Shown: positions 46,501 to 61,300 of the stretch, piece by piece
How positions within the stretch are numbered: the first letter of the stretch is position 1
Layout: every line of letters begins with the position of its first letter
Assembly: GCA_944472155.2 (NCBI GenBank)
Contig: OX235274.1
Location: 33,354,052-33,418,051 of the forward strand
Direction: 5' to 3'
Source of the DNA: Trichobilharzia szidati
Lineage: Eukaryota > Platyhelminthes > Trematoda > Strigeidida > Schistosomatidae
DNA length: 64,000 nucleotides
Program-made: the position numbers and the translations under genes
The notes under the pieces: generated by a model
The model's database searches: none
What the model saw: the letters and a program-made list of their open reading frames with translations, nothing else
What the model was told of the DNA's origin: nothing

Positions 46501-49500
46501 AGGTAATTCATTATGGTCAGAAGGATAGACCTTCACCTCCTCTGTTATCCATGATAGATAGATACCTGTTCTTTAAGCGCTTTCTTTATGAACATGTCCC
46601 TCAATGTAGCTGATGTTGCTGAAGCTCAATAATTGCCTGGAGTTGGAATTTTCAGTCCTATTGAGTCTTTTGAATTTTTTCTCAAGGTTAATATCGTATC
46701 CACACAACCGGTTGCGATTCCGAGACTGAAACACGAAGTACCTAGGCTAGCCACCAGTAATTGTATCTATCAATTCAACTGCTCCTGTGGAGCCAATTAT
46801 ATTGACGGTTGCTCTAGGAACCTAATTTTTCCTCCTCGGGAACACCACACCTACCATCAGTGTGGCCAAGTTAGGGTGCTATTAAAACTATCAACAGTTC
46901 TGTAGTAAAATTACCTCGTCCTAACAGGCCACAAAGCCAGCTAGTATTGAAGAGTCTTTATCATCAATCGGGTACAGAATTAATTACCAAAGGCATCTAG
47001 ATCACGAACACTCCAAACAGTAGAGGCCATTGCAATTCTCTTAAGTCAGGTAGAGCTCTGAGTGCAAAACAATGCAGGTCCAGCCACTATTACTATCCTG
47101 TCCTGTTGTCCAATCTTGAAATTCACAAATTCTGCGTTACTTCCCTCAAATTTATCTGATATATAGTTAAGTCTTATATTTATTCGTAATTTCTTGTTTA
47201 TAACGATTATTCTTTAATTATTGTGGTCATGCAACTGTAGAACTTGGTGACGAAGAATATTCTTTGTTCACTATTCAGTCTTTTAAAAATTCAAATGGGT
47301 ATCTTGAATCAGTTAAAATGAATAGCCCATTAGAAGTTAATTGGTGGATGGTGACTATCTCTATTTGGGACTCGTGTTCTGGATGTATCTGCATCCCGCA
47401 GTGAGTGGTGATGTTCCCACCGAGCCTCGAACTCAGTGCCCATAGTTTCAAACGCCAAAGTGTTATCCACTAGACCACTTGGGTCACGAGAGCCACCTCT
47501 TGTGCAACAGGTCATATAAATTATTTAATTCAATTTTAGATTTTGCCGTCGATTGATTGGACCGAAGTACTCTGTCTCAGTTGACATGGACACTGGGTTC
47601 GAGCCTCGGTGGGAAGATCATCACTCACTGTGGAATGCAGCTACATCCAGATGACAAGTCCCAACCAGGATGAAATGCGCATCCTGGATTCCACTGCTAG
47701 TCACCCTCTACCAATTAACTTCTAATTATATGCCCAGACATCGTCAAAGCATCTGCACAAGAAGCCGACATATCGACCTGAGACCGAGCACTTCGGTCTA
47801 ATCAATCGATGGGAAAATGTAAAATTTAATTGAATAGCCCATTAGTTTAAGATTCATATTTAAAACTGTGTGAATTTTTTTTGCTCTTAGATTTTTGCAA
47901 GAGATCAAGGAGAACATCCTCCAGTTGTACGTATGAAAAAGGAAAAAGAAGGAAAAGAAAAAGAATCAGCAATTATTTTTATTCGTATTCTTCCACTTCC
48001 ATCCAGTGATACATCTGAATCATCTGAAGTTCATTATATCAAGTATACATCTACTCCGCCACCAGCTAGTCATACTATTGATGATAATACTATTGTTGGA
48101 GAAAAGTTATTCAGCTTTTCAGTTCATGATTCATATGATCCTAGTGGAATGGGATTAGTTTTTGAACTTTTAAGTAAGTTCACATCTTTTATAACATTAT
48201 TATTATTGTTCCCTTGGGTTCTTAGTGGAACACAGGGCTTCAACTGCACGTCTCCACTTGTTTCTGTCTTCTGCTGTACTTTTCACCTGCATCCAGTTAG
48301 TCCATACTGTTTCAGCTCCTCTTCACACGATCTCCTCCATGTCACCCTTCGACGTCCCACTCGAGCTATGGCCTGACTCGCGATGTCACCCAGTGGCCTC
48401 CTCAGCGAGTGTCCAATCCATCTCCACTTTCTCCTGCATATTTGTTGAGCGATTGCTTCTTGTTTCGCTTGTTCCCATAGTTTCTTGTTGGTTCTTGTTC
48501 TTTCCGGCCATCTGATCTTCAGTATAGAGCGACGAAGACAGTTGTTGATAAAGGTCTGCAACAGGCTGTTGGAAATGTTTTTTGTGACCCGCCAAGTTTC
48601 TGATCCGTATAGAAGAACTGACTGACTTGACGTTTGTATTGGAAATCCGAATCATTTTGTTGTTGATGCTGAGTTGAGTGACGAAGATTTCCAGATTGGT
48701 TTCACCTTGATGAATGTGTTTCTCGCTTTCCCGATTCTCGATTTAACATCCTCGTCCGTTCCTCCTGTAGTTGAGACAATGCTCCCGTTGATGGCGATTG
48801 GCGCTGGATGTTGCTGTTGTTGTTGTTGTCGGTTGGTTATTTTCATAACCTCCGTCTTGTCTATGTTCACCTGGAGTCAGTCCTGTCTTTGCTGCTTCCT
48901 CGACCAGTTTTCTAACATTACCTGCTCTTTTTTACAAAAAAATGTGATATTTCTTTAAATATACATGTGTAAAACTTGAACACTGTGATGTTATATGTAA
49001 TTCCGTACTAATTTGTTTATTTGAATATATTCCACTTGCCGTGACGGTATTATTATTATTTACTGGATGACAAAGTTTCAAACACAATTTATTACTGTTC
49101 ATAATCATATCAATTGTAATTACACAACTTGGAAACTTTTGTTTTATTTTTTCCCGTCATTCCTCCCCGTTTGTCTTAGATGTAGTAGAATTTCCAGATG
49201 TCTAGGCGGACAGGTGTTGCATCATTCCTACTGCCCGTATTTTCAATTGATTCGATAAATAAAACTTCCACTATCAGTCTCTCCCTTATCCTGTTATATA
49301 TTAGATTTTAAAACTCTCATCTTATCCCATCCAGCCTATTGTATGGTTGTGTGTAAACTGCATCTAGTAAGTGCTACAGCTGAACTATTCACCAGATTTC
49401 TTATCTTATTAGGGTCAACTAATTAGATTTTGTCAAGTTTTTGTACTCCACTAATCCAATTGACCCTATGCTATTTACTTTAATCCATGTATTTGACTTG

Positions 49501-52500
49501 ACAATCATTGAAGAGTATTAGACAAATTAAATTATTTTGTTTAATGGGTTCCACAAGATCTTCTAACCGAAATAGGTTTGTTTCTAAGTGAGTTTGTGGA
49601 TGTCTGAATATCACTTTTATTCCTGCATTGTTGAGGAATTCTACGTACGATTTCAGAATTTCCTTCTTTCTATTTTTTACTTTTTCCTACAAACCTCATG
49701 ATTAATTTATCAGGGTAATTATTAAGATTTAAAGCTTCACTTATACGCCTCACTTCCTGTCTTAGATTTCCCTTGGTACTACATAGTTTTTTTTGTCCCA
49801 TTACTTAAACATTTCAGCAATCCTAGTTTTAATGACATGGAGGAGTGGGATGGTCTGAAATCTAAATATCACTTTGAATATGTGGGTTTTCTGTAAACAC
49901 ACTTTAGTGTTTCACTAACTTCTCATCATCTTTTCTTTTTATGCTACCTTACAGTGTAACTAACATCAGAAGTTCCTCTTTGTAAACTTCCCAATCTACC
50001 TTTGAGTTGATGTGTTCGAAACTTCGTCATACAGTAAAATAATACTGATGTTTCATTGTGTGGTTGATATTTTCTCTTCCTTTTTGCAACACCTAGAAGA
50101 AGAGAATGACATCTCTTCTTTTATCGGTTAAGTTTTCTGTAGGTCAATTTAAGCGGTGTTCTCTCTTCCATATTAATATAAATATATTTATTCACAACCT
50201 ATCTCTCGAGTTGTACTCTCACCTTGTGTCATTTTATAAAGGTTTATTTATTTTCATGGAGGATTTCATCATGAGCTGACATCAGTTAGAGAACCACTGG
50301 AAAACCAGCTGGGAGTACTGGACAGCTGTTTCGTCCTAGTTTGGGGCTCTACAGCAGTACGCACCCACCGAGATTCGGACCCAGGACCTTCTGGTGGTTA
50401 CAAGGCGAGCTCGTAGACCATTGAGCCACTGGGACCCGATCCAAGCCGTGACCAGTAGGGTACAGAAGGTTGAAGATGAGGCAGTAACTACTCATCGAAG
50501 AAGACATTGTGAAATGGTTGCGCTATATCGTGAATTGGCAGAAGTTAGAATTCATGCGCCGGCCATTGGATCGGGTCTCAGTGGCTCAATGGTCTACGAG
50601 CTCGGTTGTCTTGTAACCAGAAGGTCCTGGGTTCGAACTCTGGTGGTGGGTGCGTACTGATGAAGAGTCCCAAACTAGGCTGACGAAACAGCTGTCCAGT
50701 ACTCCCAGCTGGTTTTCCAATGGTTCTCTAACTGATGTCAGCTCATGATGAAATCCTCCATGCAGTCAAACAAAATCCCTACAAAACCAATACTTGAAAA
50801 TTTATTTATTTTGTTTGCTTTGTGTGTCTATTTTTCATGAATAAAAAGGGTCATTTATTATTTCATCCTACTTCGTATATATATATAATATATATATATT
50901 ATTATTATTCTGTAACCCCGCAACCCCGCTGATGGATGTGATAAGCAATCTTTGTAAATTTCACAATTAACCCCCAAAATGTTTAATCATTACAGATGAG
51001 GGAAGAGTAAAACTGAAAGTGAAGATTATTCATATAGTGTGACTGTTCGTTAGATGGTGTCATTTCAATAATTCAACGATTCTTATCTCTATAGTTGATG
51101 ATTACGTTCTTCTTGTTTTTCGTGTGTGTATGTGTGTGTGTGCCTGCATCTGTCTGTTGGATTCCTTTATCGAACTGTTGTATAGTGTATAACTAATAAA
51201 TTTGAATAGTAAAGTGCTTCCATTTCTCATGAAAATTTCGCTTCTATGAGAAATATAGATAGATAGATAGATACGATAGTATGATAATGATAAATCTTTT
51301 CTATTAGATAAGTTCAGTATCTCTTTTTTGTTGTTGTTTTGGAATGATAATGTTGATTTTTCTCCCTCCCCCCTCCCTCTGCCTCTTCCCCCCCCCCTAA
51401 ATATGGACGCTTCATTCTCTCAGTCAGTATCTTTGTTTCTGTCCTCTTTTAATGATTTATTACCTTCCTCTTGCTTAAACAACTTCGATTTTCATTATTA
51501 CTTTTGTCATTCAAACTCATTAATTATTCAAGTTTATCTTTTTTTAGTTACTTAGTTTTCCTTGATTTATTATTAATTTTTATTATTATTATTACTGTTA
51601 TCATGAATATACTACTGTGGAAATGCTTACTTGAAACTGTTGACATCAGTTTGCCTCTGTGTAGGCACATACATTTGTGTCTCTTCAGTGAGTTTGATTA
51701 TCAAGTTAGAATGGGTGGAGGAACATCTGCATTTCATCCTCTATCATCTCTGCGATTCTTAGTTTTTGTTTTCTAAGCTGGTTCTACGATTGCTCATAAG
51801 TTTTCATCTGCTTCACCTCGCACTACCTCCTCCATGTCATCCTCCAACCTACTGCCAACTCGTTGTCGATTCCCATTCGGGTTCCACTCGGGGGGACCTG
51901 TGTAGAATGGGATGTCACTCAGTGTATGTCTATTTCCTTTGTCATATTTATTGGACATAGGTTGTTGGTTAGTTCGTTGCAAGAGTTCCTTGTTACTTAT
52001 CCCCTCTGGCTGGCTGTCCTATCTGATCTCCAGCATCGACTGGAAGTCTTCATTAGCCTGTTGAAAATGCTTTTGGTAGGGCGGGGTGTATTAATTGAAT
52101 TGACATTAGTTAGTATTGAGTGCAACAGATTTCCACACTGATTTCAGATTAATGAAGTTCTGTCTGTAAGTAATCTACCATAATGGGAAGTCTTTTATGG
52201 TAACTTCTAGCCAGCCAAAGAGGGTTCTGTTGGCTAACAATCAGTTATTGTCATTAGTATAGAGATTGATCTGGGACTAATGCCAGTTAGAGAACTATCA
52301 TTGAAAACCAGTATGGAGTACTCGACGGCTGTTTCGTCCCTAGTTTGGTACTCTTCGTCAGTGCTGGATACAAGAAAAAGCTGCCTGGAGCTCTAGTGAG
52401 AAGTGCTAGGGACCAGTGGGATCCACCAGGTCGGGATGTATGAGGATAAACACTCGCCAATAACGATGGCTGGTGGTCACGCTAAAATCATCGGGTCGGG

Positions 52501-55332
52501 TCCCCATGGTTGAAATGTATGTGAGTTTTCGTCTGGTAACCGGAAGGTTCTGGGTTCGAACCTTGGTGGTGGTTGAGTACTACTGAGGAGTCCCAAACAG
52601 AGACAAAATAGCTATCCAATACCTTGTTTTCAATAGTGGTTCCCTAAATGACATCAATCCGCGAACAAACTTGAAATCCTTACAAAGTAACTCTTGAAAA
52701 TGATAATACGTGTCTATTATGATGAGGGGAAGTACAGTGTATGTATATGCGTTATATATAGTTTATGCTCTCCTTGTTTTTACCTTTCATTGAAACATAT
52801 CGATTTCCAGCTGTTTATTGTTTTCTACTACATCTGTTGTCTAGACTGGTTGTTGATTGATGTTGCTTACCCCATTTCTCCCTACCTCCTCTCTCTCTCT
52901 CCACCCTTTCCTCATCAACTCAATATGTGTTATGAACAATTTTCTTGGCATTCACAATCCGTTTTTTTCTTCTGTGGCCAGTAAATTAATTTCCGGCTTT
53001 AAAAAAACTTTTTTCGTATTACTAATAAGATTATGAGTGATAGTCTTCCGTTAAACTTGTATCTGTTTAGTATAGTTGATGTAATTATAATGTAACTGTG
53101 ATTATTTTTTTTACCTCCTTAATGACAATAAGTGAGGTTACATTTTGCAAATTAGCTCACAGGAATTTAGGTTTTTATCCGCCGCTACTTTAATGATGGT
53201 ACTGACTGACTGACTGACTGACTGGTTCCAATGTAGAACTTTGCACAGATGTGCAGCATTTCGAGTTGCCACACTTCACTTAGCACACAAAGCAAGAGAA
53301 GAAAGTAAAAAGAGATTCAAAACAGAGATATGAGGCAAAAAGAATAGTAATATCGAAGAACAATATAGTTTTATTGGATATTATAAGTCACAAGGAGTGG
53401 ATGCATCTGCGCCACTGCGAACGATTCTGAGCCATATCACCGATTGTCTCCAGTCTTCATTGGTTTTTACCATCGCGAGGATCGGAATCAGTCAGGAAGT
53501 CTACATCTCCCTGCCGTGGCTGGCAGGCTTAAACTAACTGTTGTAGATTTCATTGACTGATGAGTCCATGTTTTTGTCTTACCACCATGTACTAGCTCTT
53601 TTCCGACCTGATCCTATGTCAGGAAGGCGATGACTAGCCATGCATGCGTAAAACATGTCCTAACCATCACAATCGATGCAGCTGCTTCACAGCCTCGTCG
53701 ATTGATTTCTCCTCCTTACCTAGCACCCTACCGATGCCTAACCTCAATATTATTCACCGTTACCGCTACCACTTAACAAGGGAGACAGAACTCAGACATC
53801 TATGACCAAAGACAGCCTTTTCGTATCTTCCACTTTCAATGGCCATGTCTCACAGCCATGAAGGAGGACGGAGCGAACTGCTGCTGAGTAGTACACACGC
53901 CTTTTGGTCGATAAATGATGGTAATCCTTTAAAGTTAAGCAGTTATGAACTTTTATGGACTGCAAATGTTTGATACTATCTATCTATCTGTCATTTGTAT
54001 ACCTAATGCTCGGAGAGTGGACCGACTAAATGATGCAGTTGCTTGAAGTTGGTTTATCGAGAATTTATAACCAGTGGGATCTATGCAATTGCGTATAAAG
54101 TCAAATACTCACTGATGATAGTGGTTGGTGGCTGCTTCACATATCCTAAATTACACTGGATTCCGTCTCACTAGCTGAATGAATAGTTCAACTAGCTAGC
54201 TCACCTTGTAACCTGACGGTCCTGGATTTAACCCCTAGCCTTGGGTCAAATACTCCTTTTTGGTTCCTTCTAACTGAGATTAGTCAGGAATTCGTGGTTA
54301 AATTTGAAATGAACTGTTAATTCTGCTTTGGGCTTTTCTTTTTTATGTACTCGTTTCATTCAATACCAGTTCCTCAAATGATTTTATGGCATTGTATTTT
54401 TCAAGTATTGGTTTTTGTAGGGATTTTGTTTGATTGATCTGATACTCACTAGCGACTGGTACTATTGAAGCAGTGACCTGGGGTTCTAGTGGGAAGCCGT
54501 GACCAGTAGGGTAGAGCAGGTTGAAAGTGAGGCAGTAACTCATCGAAGAAGACATTGGGAATTGGTCGCGCTATGTCATCAATTGGTGGAAGTTAGAATT
54601 CATAGGCTGCCCATTGGATTGGGTCCCGGTGGCCTAATGTCCCACGAGCTCGCCTTGTAACCGGAAGATCCTGGGTTCGAACCCAGTTGGGGTGGGGTGA
54701 GTGCTGATGAAGAGTCCCAAAGCAGGACGAAACAGCCGTCCAGTACTCCCAGCTTGTTTTCCAATAGTTCTGTAGCTGATGCTAGCTCGTGATGAAATCC
54801 TCCAACCAAGCATTGTATTTCCTTTTAAAATTTATTTGTTGAATACCATTCATACCATTACACACTTATGATGACGAAATATTCACTGCTGAAATTCAGA
54901 GAGTAAATAAAAGCGTTTTTGTGTTAGTGTATCTCTATTTTCATGGCGTAAAAATTTCCGTTATTCATTTATCATAAATTTTCAAAATTAAATTTAGCTG
55001 GCCTAATTTGCATAATTTTCATAGTACTGTTTATTGTTTCTGTCTCTCTCTCCGTGTGTATGTAACATTTCAGTTTACAAGCTGATTTCATTTACCATTA
55101 ATCATTAGAGTCACTGTTTTCAATAGTTTTAGTTATACAGTTTTTAAACTCCGGTATATATATATATATTACAATGTAGGCTGTTGTTTAGAGATCGCTT
55201 TATTGCATGTAAATTATGACATAACTATTGCTAGTAATATTCTACTTGAAATTCATTCAATGTGAACAAGCGATTGATTTTTGACATTGTTAAACTGTGA
55301 ATGAATCATTTCAACTGTCCGGACATCGTAAT

Positions 55333-55369
<37 letters not shown>

Positions 55370-58300
55370 GCCTTATTGAGAGGTATTGACATCATATTGC
55401 TGTGCGTCATCGGTTTAATGATAGAAGGCTTGTGGTAACCACGCCTCGCCTTACATGGTCCAGGGTTTGAGCCCCGGTCGGCTCACTGCAAAATCTCGTC
55501 TAGGCAGCCGTTTATTAAGCCTAGTTTTTAGTTAGAGGGTTGGGTGTGAAGCTGGCAACCATGCCCCCGTGAAAGGAAACAACACCAACGCTATTGAAAC
55601 TCCAAAATTCAAACTTGAAGCCCTATGTGTTCCACTCCAAACACGAAGGAATGGAAAAAATAATTAAATGATGATACCTTACGAAACAAGGAAATATTCG
55701 TAACTATCAGATAAGATCTAATGTTCTCAGCATTACTATGATAGCCGGTTAAAAATGTGTAGGGGTTGATGTAGCATTCAAAAGACATGATTGGATGATT
55801 AAAACAATTTATGCATATCACGCTGAATGGAGATTTGAGTATAATGCAGTGAATTAAGCCAACTGCCATAAGTGACTATTGTTCTTATGATACTTAGGTA
55901 TCAAAAAGTTGTACTATAGTCGTAGTATAATTCATCTCATCGTATGTAATGGTTTGTTGAAGGAATCTGAGCTACGCTTGGCTTAAGATTCATTTTTCAA
56001 TGGTATAGGTCCATTCCTAGAGCTGCATTCATTTTCAGGGTTACTTGATTCCTAATCTCCCCGCTTCCAGTGCTTCTAATCATTCGCTTAACCGGATAAA
56101 ACTGTTTATTTCCCGGAATCCCAGTTATTCTGAACGAAGCTTCGGAGGAAACCAGCTCCTAGACTGTTCGATGAGTGTTTCTCCCCTATATTCATATTAT
56201 ACGATCGATTTGCAGGTCAGAGTGGCTATGGTGCTCCACCAGAGTTTCCTCTGGCTTCAAACTTCGCAAGCATAGTTGGTTCTCAACATTTACGCTCTTG
56301 CTCCACCCCGACGGTGTACATAGCGCAAGACCACCTGTCTACATCATGCGACGGGCCATTGATGCATCTGCTGCTCGCATCTTGAAATCGATGAGCAAAA
56401 CAACAGGATCTCACCTTAATCCGTACAAGCCGAGCACTTACATTCACTCCGCCTTTGGGTTTCTTAACGCCCAATGACTCGCGCACATGTTTAACTCCTT
56501 GGTTCGTATTTCAAGGTGGGTAAGGTGGATAGCGTATCACAACTCCACAGTCTATTGGCCCAAACTAAGACACACATACGCACACGCACTACATTGCCAA
56601 CTGAACATCATCAAGCCATCAAATAACCAGCCGAAACTAGCAACAAGTCAGCCAGACTCAGCTATACCATTCAATGAAATTATCAACAGGAAAAACAACA
56701 GATTATCTATACAGTTAATTTAACCATCCAGGTCATTATAGTTCCGGTTTTTTAAATTGCATATATACTTATAAAGCGTGGAAAATGTGAAGTGCGTCTA
56801 ACTGGCTGACTAACTGGTTTCAACATAGAACTTTGCACAAAAGTGTAGCAGTTCGAATTGCCACACTCACTCAATATAACACACAACGGAAGAAAACAGA
56901 AAAGAAAAAAATATTCGAAAGAATGATAATAAACGGAAATGTGAGGTTAATCGATATGGGAGATCATGAAGAGTGGATGAATTTGATCCACTGAGAGCGA
57001 TTTCGAACCATATCACTAGTAGTCTCCATTCATTGTTTCTTAGAATCCTGAGGATCGTAACCGGGCAGTCTACACCTCCTTATGTGGCTCAAACTAACAC
57101 TGTCAAGGATTTCATGGACTGATTTCATGTTTTAGTTTAGAAGTGTATCGGTGTTTCAGGAATGGGTGAAATACCCACCAACCGCACGCGTAATCCGGGG
57201 TTCGATTCCTGCCTAACGCACTTATATACCTCACCATCCTCGGAAAAATAGGACAGTTTGACATGGAGTTATCAACCAACATCCCTTAAAAATAAAACAC
57301 AAGCTCTTCAGTAGCTTCAAAGCTTCCGCTTGAAGCCACTCGGAACGCAGAGGAATAAGAAAAATGAAGAATTTGTGGATTTTAATAAAAATTAGTGCAT
57401 ATATTGTATAACGCTAAAAGCCAAGAGACTTAGTAACGGAATGTTTATTTGAAATGCGGTATCTCTATATAGCGAAATTATGTGAAGGTCATCATTTGCG
57501 CAGATCTTCCTTGGTGTGCTACTTCTGCCTTTCGTATTGTGTTTCTTTGTCTTCTTTTTGTGTCTCCAATGTTTTTCTGCCACAATACTGGTTCATTTGC
57601 TCTCTTCAAACGTCAAATCTATCTCTCCGCTATTTGATATTTGTGTATGCCGATGAACGTCTCTTAATATACTACTGATAAAGCTTGTCAGTAGCACATG
57701 CCGCAATATTATTAAAATGTGTGACATGATAATATAATTTCTCTTTATATACATATTTTTTTCTTTTTTTAATTTTCAGCTTCTAATCATTCTTACCAAC
57801 ATCCATTTGCCCTGGGTTATACAACACCGACCAGTTTATTCGTTTATCTGGCTGAGCCATTGGACTATCACCATTCAGCGTCTGTTTACAATCTAGTATT
57901 GATCACTTCAAATGGTTTAGAAATGATAACTACTAAGGTAAACATGACGTAACATATTTATTTTTTTTAATCGTAGATATTGTGTGAATAGATTTCAGTC
58001 TGAAGATATATGTGTGTGTTGTTATTGTGTATCACCTTGATGTTGTTGTTTTTACACGGTTGACTGCACATAGCTGTCTGAATAATGTGGAAATTTTGTT
58101 TATTTTTCTCCGTCTGCGTCTATTTCACACTGTCTCCGTGTATATCTATTCCTGCTTGAAATTTGACTCTGGGATATGATGAGAATAGTTGCTGAGACTG
58201 AAAATAGTAACAACTCACATATTTATGTGTTTGTGTGCGTGTGTGTGTGTGTGATCAGTCATGCGATAAGTTATCAATTAATGATGAATGAGGATCAGTT

Positions 58301-61300
58301 AGTCACATTGATCATAAAACTCTGATTTGGGTGTAATCATAATCATATTGATAAATGGATTTGTCTTGTCCTCCCCCCCAACCCTCCTGTAATCGCTACT
58401 CATCTTACTTTCCTTTGGGGAAAATTCTCCACCCCACTCTCCTGTTTTGTTTACTATCACTGTGATATTGAATCGACTGTACCTTCTACTCATGTAGGTA
58501 GGTATATAGAATGCTGCTTTGCTATTACTACTGAATTACTGTCAAGCAAACGGATAAGCATAGAATCTTGTTTGCTTACTTGCTTGCCCAGAATTATCCT
58601 CTATGCCACACAATAAAAACAATTCAAAAAGAAATATGGGGAATAAGGAGGATAAAATAAAGCCTAGGAAATTGTCAGTTGCCAAGTCTAAGCTTTTTCG
58701 ACTCAGGACAGGGGATACTGATCGCTTCAATAGTGTCCCCCTTCCTCCCCCCTCCTGTACCACTTAGAAGACACAATAACAAACAGTGGAAGCAGTATTT
58801 ATTCGTCTAGGAAAGAATATTGTTGACAATGTACGCTCTGCTAACGGCTTTTGTGCGTCGGTGGCACAGCGGATAGGACTCTCGGCGACCATGCACACAT
58901 GGTCCGGGGTTCGATCCCCTGCCTACGCACACCTAATATCAAAAGTCGGCCGGTTGAATTTGGGCTACTGATATCACATGCTGAAAATTCCATAGTTGTA
59001 CCAAAAATACGGTGTGGAATCAAGCTATCGTCAAAATTATGTATATATAATTATCTGTTGCCCCATAACTGCAAGGTTCAATGCAAGAAATAGTCGTGAC
59101 CAGTGAGCATCCTCCACTAGGTTGGGCTGATTGAGGACAGATACTCGCCAGTGACATTGGCTGATGGTTGCTCTATATTTATCAAGAATCAGTAAAAGTT
59201 GGAATTCATGGATCGTTCATTAAATCGGCTCCCAATGGCTGGGTAGTCTACGAGCGCTCGCCTTGTAACTTAAAGGTTCTGAGTTTGAACGTCGGCAGTG
59301 GATAGGTGCTACTGAAGAGTCTCAAACTATGGCGAAACAGCTATCCAGTACTTTGTGCTGGTTTTCAATGGTGGTTCTCTCTAACTCACATTCATCTGTG
59401 ATCAAATTTGATGCAAATGAAATCTCTACGAAAAAAATATATATCAATCAAACATTGTAAAAGATTAGTGGTGTTCAGAAATCCTATGAACTTTGCTGCT
59501 GCTACTATATTTTGACTACACTAGCGTACACGTATATTCTAGTACTTCTTCGCGTTTATATTTGTGCCCTAACGTTGCGATTACTCGACATCCGCAACGT
59601 AATTCAAAAGGCACTTGCGAAGGAATACGATAGTGTATTATTGCAGCAATCAAAATTCAAAAATCGAGCGAGTAAAAAAGGTTTCAATTGTTAACATGCA
59701 AGATTTAGAGTAATAAACAAATCAAAGTACAATTACATAGTGAAAGTATACTGCGATGATGAGTAATAAAACGGGTCACTACACCTTTAAGAAAGTGCGT
59801 CGGTGGCACAGCGGTAGAATGCTCGCCAACAACGCATGTGGTCTGGGGTTCGATCCCCAGCCACAGACGCACTCCCTTACCTTGCTAAACCAGTAATAAG
59901 ACTTTTAAAGATGGAAGGTTGGGCATGGGGGTAGCAACCGCATCCCGTAAAAATAAATACCAACCACTGCTACTGAAACTCCAAGCCTCTAGCTTGAAGC
60001 TCTATGTTCCACTGAGGAACGTGAAGGAATTTTTAAAAAAGTTTTCAGTGAAAAGATCTTTTCGTCTCCAACTACCTGACCTCAATCAAAGTACACCATG
60101 ATCTAAAGTAGTCTACTCACTTTTGGCGGCCACGCACTTATTGCAGACTCTGTCTGTCTGGATTCAACATAGAACTTAGCACCGAAGTGCAGCACTTCGA
60201 GTTGCCACATTCCAAAATAGCACACAAAGGTAGACAAAAAGATCAGTGAAGAGAATCAATAGAGTTTTGACAAGTATAAGAATGAAACATAATGAGTAAT
60301 GGTAGAAAGGAATATGAAAGATTACAGAGACTGGATACATCTGCGTAATTCATTGACAACGATTTTGAGCCATGTCACCTATTGTCTCCAGCCATTGATT
60401 CTTTGAGTCCCGAGGGCTGGGTCCCAACACGGAAGTCTGCATCTCCCTACCTGACTCAGTTTAACTGTCAAAGATTTCATGGACTGATGCCATGTTTTTG
60501 TTTGGCCACCACTTACTCTTTTTTAACCTGCACCTATATCAGCTAGTAAGGCTGCAGACTTGACTCATAACATTCAGTCAACACTGGACAACTTCTGAAT
60601 CTTCAAGTTTCAACGGGTTTATGTGATTCATATCAAATTTCTTCATAAAAGAAAAAAAACTGATTGATTTACTTTATCTAAGTCTATAAGCATATGTCTC
60701 AGTGCCTTTTGTCTATTATGGAATATTTTTCTGTCTTTAATTCAATTTACTTGGTTTATGTTTCTTTTGATGTGTATTAATTGGCCTTTTGACTGGATTG
60801 CCTACAATAAATACAAAAGACTTCAAAGATTTGTAAGAAATCACTGAGAAGTACATTTCATGGATTTCATATGATTCTGCTTAACTATTATTGCTATTAT
60901 TCCCTTGGATTCCTATTGAAAAACGTTAGGCTTCATTCAGTAGCACATCATCCTTTCATTCTGTTGTCTACAGTCACACTTCTAGCTGACTTCAAGACTG
61001 CCTATAAGCATTCATCTCCTCCTCCTCCGCTGCATCAAACGATGTCTTCCTTGCTTCCCTAAGAATCACGCTCAACTCGTTGTTCCTCATTCGGGTTCCA
61101 CTCAGCTATGGGTGTTCTCTCGTTTTCCTTTTGTTATTGGATGCTTATTATTTCGGGTGGGCAACTTTCAAAGCGTCAGTCTCTGGGTAGTATTATCGGC
61201 TGCTCATGCACATGCACACTCAGCACATCATAGGTATGGCTCCTTACCAATCCCCATGAATATACATATATTGGTTATCGTCATTATTACAAGCACTAAA

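Noticed and set aside
48283..48958. Plus-strand open frames across 48225-48958
   Set aside because: They are the reverse strand of an RTE element whose true frame is on the minus strand.
55335..55369. Simple repeats as an origin or regulatory element
   Set aside because: Plain AT microsatellite; nothing supports a function.
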